From Nymphaea colorata (taxonomy: Eukaryota; Streptophyta; Magnoliopsida; Nymphaeales; Nymphaeaceae), in contig NC_045140.1 of assembly GCF_008831285.2 (NCBI RefSeq), positions 1,715,528-1,779,527 on the forward strand: a DNA stretch of 64,000 nucleotides, given 5' to 3'. Position numbers and translations under genes: made by a program. Positions 57,871 to 64,000 of this stretch are shown one piece after another (the first letter of the stretch is position 1; the number at the start of each line of letters is the position of its first letter). The notes below the pieces were generated by a model. It had not been told where the DNA came from. It made no database searches and saw only the letters and a list, made by a program, of their open reading frames with translations.

Positions 57871-58697
57871 TACCACAAGTCAAGGACGTTATCAGGCCTC
57901 TAACGTGGTTTTTGCATCATCAGGCCGAATATATCTATATGTTCTTTTTCTTATATGATCTTAGGTGCACCACACTTACTTAAATTAAATTAATTGTAAA
58001 GAAAAAAGTTGGGATCTTTCATGTCACATCGACTGCATTAACGCCACCAATAATTATGGATCGGAATTCGTTCATAAAATTTGCCGCCAGTGGCAGTGAC
58101 ATGAGCAAGTCTAATCTTCAGTATGCATCAACGCTTTAGATGAAATTACAGAGGAAACAAAGCCAAAAGAAGGAAGCTGTATGTGAGTGTGTAGTGGAAG
58201 ACTTCACCTTTTTCGTCTTCTAAAACGGCAATGAGTGGATGGATGCTTTCAAGGGCAAAGGAAAATATTCCCACTCAAAAAAGTCGATCAACATGTTCTA
58301 TTTGTTTCTTCAGCTGAAAGTGAGGCGCCTACTTAAAAGATTAGTTTCATCCTCCAAATCATTGATTGAAGTGTGAACAATGATCCAAAAGAAGTTGATC
58401 ATCGTATGAGCTCTGGACTCTAGAAGCAGGGGGAAGAAGAAGGGGCTTCGGCCTCTCGGGCAATGGGCTCCTTCCTACTTACCTGAATTAGATTCTAAAC
58501 CCGTTTGGGTCTCTACAATGGTATCGCCGGATCATAAATTCATCTCGTGCATAATAAAATTAAACACTAGAGCGATTATATAGGTAATGAAATTGAATGT
58601 GCATTAACCAAGATGTACTCAATAGAAAAACCATAAAAAATATGTATTTTTCATTCGCTAGTAGCTTAATAATTAAGAAATCTTAGAGTTTTTGTGA

Positions 58698-58922
58698 TCC
58701 TAACCCGAAAAGTGTAATATAACTGGTTAATGTCAGTAGCTGTAGGTGACTAGTCCCTGTTTCGAATCTCATAGGTTTCACATCTTGAAAACCTGAAAGC
58801 AAGCTAAGACCAAGGGGTAGAGAAATGGCTTTCGGGGTTTCATGAAAGGAACAAGTGACAAAGTTTTTCAATCAAAGCTAGGCTCCTCAAAGCAAAATTG
58901 ATAAGGAAAAAAAAAAAAAAAA
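58698..58922 (+). mobile_element. tRNA-derived SINE candidate with A tail
   Basis: An A-box-like AACTGGTTAA at 58721 and a B-box-like TGTTTCGAATCTC at 58759 are spaced as in a tRNA-type RNA polymerase III promoter. About 135 bases of unrelated body follow, then a 17-base A tail (58906-58922). TTGTGA occurs just before the element (58692-58697) and just after the tail (58925-58930), a possible but short target-site duplication. Confidence 0.55.
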
Positions 58923-59804
58923 CCTTGTGACTTTTATTGCTTCATATGATTTCTAAACCTTTAGATATTGGGCCATGTTAAGATATTCTCCTTACCTCAT
59001 ATCCATAGTTTTAAAATCAGCTCTGACAGGTTATTGATTGATCATATGAAGAAAAAAAGTGAAATGATGGCTGCCAATATAGAATGTAGATATAATATCC
59101 AAAGTAATCAAACACCCGTTTAGGATTATAAATGAGTTGTGGATTCGGTGATGTTTTGTCACGTTTCCATTGGACTTTTAATATATTTACCTTATAATTC
59201 GGTGATGTTTTGTCACTTTCGATGCAAGCAGTCACGGAACCCAAGAAAGATGATCCAACCAACCTTTCGACCTGGTATTCCCTGGCCCCACTCCCTTTTG
59301 AGATGTTAAATAAATCATCCTTCTTTCATCTTTGATGATTTTTCTTTCAACTTGGGGAGCTGGTGGTTGGTAAGTTCTCATAATTCCTCAAATTTTTAGC
59401 ACAAATCTGTGTTTAACTTTTTTTTTTTGTTGGTACACGGCAGTGTTGCAAAATCTCAATTTAAGATAAATTTAAAGTTTACTCTAAGTTTAATTGATTT
59501 TTTATTAATATATCGTACATGTCAGCCGCGTGACAATTGATATAGACAGAAAGCCGCATCAACATTGACCGATAGCGAAGCCACATGTAAGCTTATGTGA
59601 TCAGTTGCCCACACCATCTCACAAAATATACATGTTTATATATTTGTATGTTTATATATTTGTATGTTGGTTTTTCCCAACTATTTCTTTGTTTATACAT
59701 TTGGTGCTGCTTAATCGTTTATGCATTTTATTATATATTTAAAAACTCTAAAACTTTTTACCATGGGTATCAATTTCCATGCCATACGAGCAACCTGCCT
59801 ACAT

Positions 59805-59990
59805 GGGCAGGGGCCATGGTGCCGCCCTCGATCTTTCCCCTCACATTTTTTAAATTTCAAAAGTTTACATATAATTTTTTTAATTTAACCTATATAGGAA
59901 ATATGAAAATTTATATTTTACTTCTTGCTAAAAATTTAAAATTATAGTTCAGTTTCTACAACAAAAAATTTCTTGCTCCACCTGTGCCCA
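59805..59990 (+). mobile_element. Short non-autonomous element, dispersed family copy 3
   Basis: Starts GGGCAGGGGCCATGG, has AATATGAAAATTTATATTTTAC and TTATAGTTCAGTTTCTAC in the same order as the copies at 28537 and 42292, and ends TTGCTCCACCTGTG. Confidence 0.5.
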
Positions 59991-60388
59991 TATGCACTAA
60001 TATTAACAATAGCGGTAAATAGTTTTCTCAAAGAGTAACAGTAAATTGGAAATCGGGAGCATTGTTAATAGTCTTTCACCCTCGGAACTGTGGCAAGCAA
60101 ATAATTTAGTCAAAGCTGAGGTCCCAGTGGTTGGTAGAGGGAATATATATATTTGATCCGAGAGGTTGGAGAGGGCAACAATACAAACGAACAGGTACAA
60201 GGTTCATGGTTACTGTTACGTTTCTCAGCGTATTAATGAAACTAGACAGGCGGCATTGGATCAACCTTCCAATAAACCATGTTGTGCCCCTCGGTAGGAC
60301 TGTACACGAGCGGAGTTGAGCTGAAGCTGGCAAGCTCAGTTCGACTCAAGAAACTCGAGCTTAAGCTCGACTCGACTATATATATCAC

Positions 60389-60460
60389 ATCGACGTCGAG
60401 CCCTACTTGTTTAACTCATTTAGTATCGACGTCGAGCCCTACTCGTTTAACTCATTTAGT
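60389..60460. repeat. 36-bp tandem duplication in a TCGAG-rich patch
   Basis: Units 60389-60424 and 60425-60460, starting ATCGACGTCGAGCCCTACT, differ at one base. The sequence to the left (60300-60380) is dense in CTCGA / TCGAG / AAGCTC, which is self-complementary and could form a cruciform. Confidence 0.9.
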
Positions 60461-61483
60461 TAACTTAACATGCTCGTTCCTGTTAACTCGTTTAAGTCCT
60501 CTTTTTAATTAGTTTAACTATGAAGGACCATCTAACAAAAAATTTAAAGAAAGAATGTGCATATTCTGCATCCAAATATCCCTTAAAGGAAAAACTTGGC
60601 AATGTAAAATTTATCATTCATAACACATCTATTATGTAGTCGACCGGGCCGAAGACTCTGAGTGACATCAACATTTTTTCAAGGTACGTTTTTTGACTCG
60701 AGAAATTCTCCATGGCTTGATTCAAATGAAGCATTCAAATAGATCAGTCGCCGTCTGCGAACCACTCCAAGCAATAATGACAAGCTCGAGTTCGCATCTT
60801 CTTCGATTGTACAATACGAGTTCTTGTTCCACCTAAATACCTCCTCTATGCTTCCAAACGCTCGTATTTCCTTCCTGCTTTTCCGCTTCACCTAATTGTT
60901 TACTTCCCAAATAACTCATTGTTCAAACCTCGTGGTACCAAAGACTTAATTCCACTCTTTTATGGCATCGAAATTAATAACCTAGATCACATACTTCCGA
61001 AATAAATGTCTAAGCTAATTTAATTACCTGAGTTGATTGATAGTTTACAAAAAAATCTATATATATATATATGTATATATAAACTAAACCATATAGATAT
61101 ATAGCAAGAGCAAGAGAGAAAGAGGGGTTGGTTGACCACTTGGGTAAGAGACAAAAAACCAGACCCATTAAAACTAATTATGAAAGTTTTTTTTTTTGGC
61201 AATGTAACTTCATGGATATGATTTTAAGAGTGATTTAGTAGGAAATATATTATTAAGTTAGTCATTCTTTACTTTAATAATATTTTTTAATAACAAAAAG
61301 GTCATCGGCTCTTATAACATCAAAATTTAGTAGTATAAAGATCAATTTGTTTTACAAAACTAATTTGAACTAAAACTTGGTTTACATTAAACTAGTGTTT
61401 ACAAACACATCAGAGTGTCACATGTTTACAAATACATCAAGACTGCCCTCAAATGCTTTGATGGGATGCTAACTAAATACTTA

Positions 61484-61910
61484 GATGCTAAATAGATAAG
61501 GGACAATCTCAGTCGTTTGATCTTTTCTAGATGATCGGTTGAGACCAAAATAAAGAGAAGAAAGCTATTAGATGCTAGGCAGACAAAAGAACAATTTCAG
61601 CCTTGTATATTTTCTAGATCCGTGACAAAGACAAGTGTAAACTAATGTTATATGATAAAAATGTGTCATCTCATTTTTTTTCTCTCAACCAAAAAGACCA
61701 AGAGTTGAGATTGTATAATATTGGATGATAAACGGACAAGAAATAATATCAGCCCTTTATATTTTTTAGATCGGTGGTTGAAAAGGTGTCAATCAATATT
61801 AGATGAATAAAATACCACATTACCATTCTTCTCTTTATTTTTATATCATTTGCTGATCTGGAAAAAAGGTTTAAGTCGTGATATTGTTTCTTATCTGTGT
61901 AAGATCTAAG
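61484..61910. repeat. Degenerate internal repeats with a foldback-family core
   Basis: Three diverged direct copies begin near 61484, 61568 and 61722 with the pattern GATG-TAAA-AGA-AA, then CAAT-TCAG, ending in TTTTCTAGAT. An inverted counterpart (GATATTGTTTCTTATCTG, then GTAAGATCTAAG) follows at 61880-61910. The reverse core of the foldback family sits at 61635-61669. Confidence 0.5.
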
Positions 61911-63799
61911 TGTCTAATTGTTATCTATTTATATAGTTTGGTTTCTTTGCAATTAATAAGTAAAGGGTCGAGGATCTATCATTATGCCAAGATTAGATGT
62001 AAACCTTGGAGCCTCAACACGAAATGATCCAAGTTTTTTATAAGAGAAACTGAGAGAGGTCGTTTTCCATTTCTCTTTCGTTTCCTTCAATCATAGACGT
62101 AAGCCAAGCGAATAACGTGATGGAGAAAGAGCTGTTGGAGTCACTACTGCACAAGATCCCCAAAGGTAAAGAAATTCAAAAGGAAAAAGAGAAAAGGACT
62201 GATCAGATTAGTCAACACAAAGAAAGAACCCTAAATAATTTGGTTCAAGATTCGAGTTATTAATCATAACTTGGCTGAGGGGCACTGGTTATATATTGGA
62301 GGGACATTTTATATATAAATATGTAAAATTTTGGGATTTTTTCAATATATAAATACACGATTTTTTATTGGACCTTGTTTCCCCCACATGTGGCTCTGTT
62401 CCTGCTCATCCACCGCTTGTCTCCCTTTTATGTTAGCAACTTCAAAATGATAAAATTGCCTTTTTTAAAAGAAAAAAAAAAAAAGAAAAACCAAAATAAA
62501 ACCAGGTGCCCTTGATATTTGATAAGGACAAAAATGAAATGTTAATCCTTTGTTTAAAAGTCCAAATTAAAGATCTTTTACACCGCCGTCGAGTGTTCGG
62601 TAGGAAAATTTGAAGTCTTTTTCATCATTTTTTTTAACCTTGGTTTATGATGGATCGAACTGTTTTACTTAGATAGTTGGAAGATTCTGAAAAGTTAGAG
62701 TTACCATTCAATATATATATATATATATACATTGACTTTTTTGGCCATTCAAATACTACCGGCCATTCATACATACAGTCTATGCATCAAAAAGGAAATT
62801 AAATGTGCAAATTAAGATAAGGAAGGTGAACAAAATTTTTAAGAATTAATTAATTAATTTAATTGGATCAAGAATGTCCTAGGATAACAAAATACAAGTA
62901 AAACTGTATGAAGCAGGTATAGCTGGTCAATTTACTAGACTTCTGTGAGTGATAACTGTAGGAAAAACAAATGTGGACCCTAGATATAACTTAAATATAA
63001 ATCTGAATTTATGCTAGTTGCCGACATCTACAAACATTCACCAAGCTTCGAATAATGTTAAGAGCTCTGAGTAGGGAGTTGGTAATGTAATGAGGGAAAG
63101 ATTGTAAAGAGTCATCACCGACTCTCTTGAAAGAGTCGAGATGACTCAAGAATAACTGCTAACTGGGCGTCAACTTGATGGTGTAATGTCCTCCTGTTTC
63201 CTCTTAGACTTCGATACAAAAGCGCGCAAGCCTTCCTCTTCATTCTTCGCTCATCGAGAACTAAAGACCCAAATTTTACAAGAGTCCCTGCAGCTAATCT
63301 TCTTTCCGATATCAGGTCTGTATCTTAATGGTGTGTGTGCTTTTGTGCATGAGAAATTGATAAATACCATACTCCCTGGGTAAGAGATAAAAACCAGAAC
63401 ACCTAAATTTGTATTAAAAGTTGTTCTAAACAAAATGTGATCCCTTTAATTTGTTATAAACACTAGTTTAATATGAATCATCTGTTAGTTGCAGTTATTT
63501 TTCTAAAAAAAAAAATGATCTTTTCTACTATCCAGATTTTGATATCATAAGAGTCATTCATTTTTAAAAAAATCGTTATTAAAATCAAAAAATGATGCTA
63601 TCAACATTTTAATATTATAAGAGCCATTCATTTTTTATTGTTAAGAAAACATTATTATGACCCACTTAATAAATACTTCTCACCAAATCACTCTTAAGAC
63701 CATATCTACAACGTTAGATTACAAAAAAACTATTTCAATATTTAATTTTAATTGGTCTTATTTTTATCCTTTATCCAAGTTGCTTGGTTTTTACCAACT

Positions 63800-63837
<38 letters not shown>

Positions 63838-64000
63838 AAAGGGTTGAGATTGCGACCATTGACTGTTTGCCAAGAAAAAAGAGCTCACCAAACATCAGGA
63901 GCTGATCATAATGACATGATATTGAAGTGTTGATTGCGCAGATACAGCACTTATTCGTTGGTTAGATACAATTCAAGTCTCTGCATGTTGTAGTAAGTGG
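61911..64000. other. AT-rich gene-free end of the window
   Basis: Short ORFs only, none recognisable. Contains a TA run near 62712-62730, an AATTAATTAATTAATTTAATT patch near 62850 and the compound array at 63799-63837. I see no gene. Confidence 0.55.
63799..63837. repeat. Compound (CA)n(TA)n microsatellite
   Basis: CA array to about 63823 then TA to 63837. Same CA-to-TA order as 35130-35164. Confidence 0.97.

Overview
This is a window of a plant nuclear genome, almost certainly a flowering plant. The evidence is spliced genes with short GT-AG introns, a pentatricopeptide-repeat editing-factor-type gene, a BABY BOOM/AINTEGUMENTA-like AP2 gene with its family-specific 9-nt microexon, and many degraded transposons and (TA)n or (CT)n microsatellites. 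The GC-rich first exon of ELP3 is of the kind common in monocots, but I cannot name the species.

Four protein genes can be supported, all on the minus strand. (1) ELP3, 13198 to 5503, nine coding exons: the radical-SAM/acetyltransferase catalytic subunit of Elongator. (2) An intronless E-type PPR protein, 18375 to 16243. (3) A BABY BOOM-like AP2/ERF transcription factor, 23976 to 20411, nine coding exons including one of 9 nt. (4) A GOT1-family Golgi transport membrane protein, 51222 to 48059, six small coding exons, none long enough to stand out as an open reading frame; it was found by piecing exons together. Every junction I report is GT-AG and keeps the reading frame (ELP3 577 aa, BBM-like 704 aa, GOT1 136 aa).

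Layout: 1-5.5 kb is gene-free and AT-rich. 5.5-13.2 kb is ELP3. 13.2-16.2 kb is intergenic with a diverged 200-bp tandem duplication. 16.2-18.4 kb is the PPR gene. 18.4-20.4 kb is intergenic with a SINE-like remnant. 20.4-24.3 kb is the BBM-like gene with a TATA box. 24.3-48 kb is a gene-poor block holding a broken Copia gag with primer-binding site, a candidate retrotransposon 3' end (polypurine tract plus LTR), many long dinucleotide arrays, foldback MITE-like elements sitting on (TA)n arrays, and a dispersed short family with GGGGCGGAGCC-like ends. 48-54 kb is GOT1, with two recent tandem duplications in its introns. 54-64 kb is repeat remnants, including an inverted-repeat-bounded 1.1-kb element, a tRNA-derived SINE candidate, and a region with repeated CGTCAGTAAA-like motifs in both orientations.

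The four genes are not a pathway. They act separately in tRNA modification/transcription, organelle RNA processing, embryonic/meristem identity and ER-Golgi traffic. The most interesting unexplained signals are in the repeats: a foldback family with a conserved core of about 34 nt, three of whose four copies abut or lie between dinucleotide arrays.
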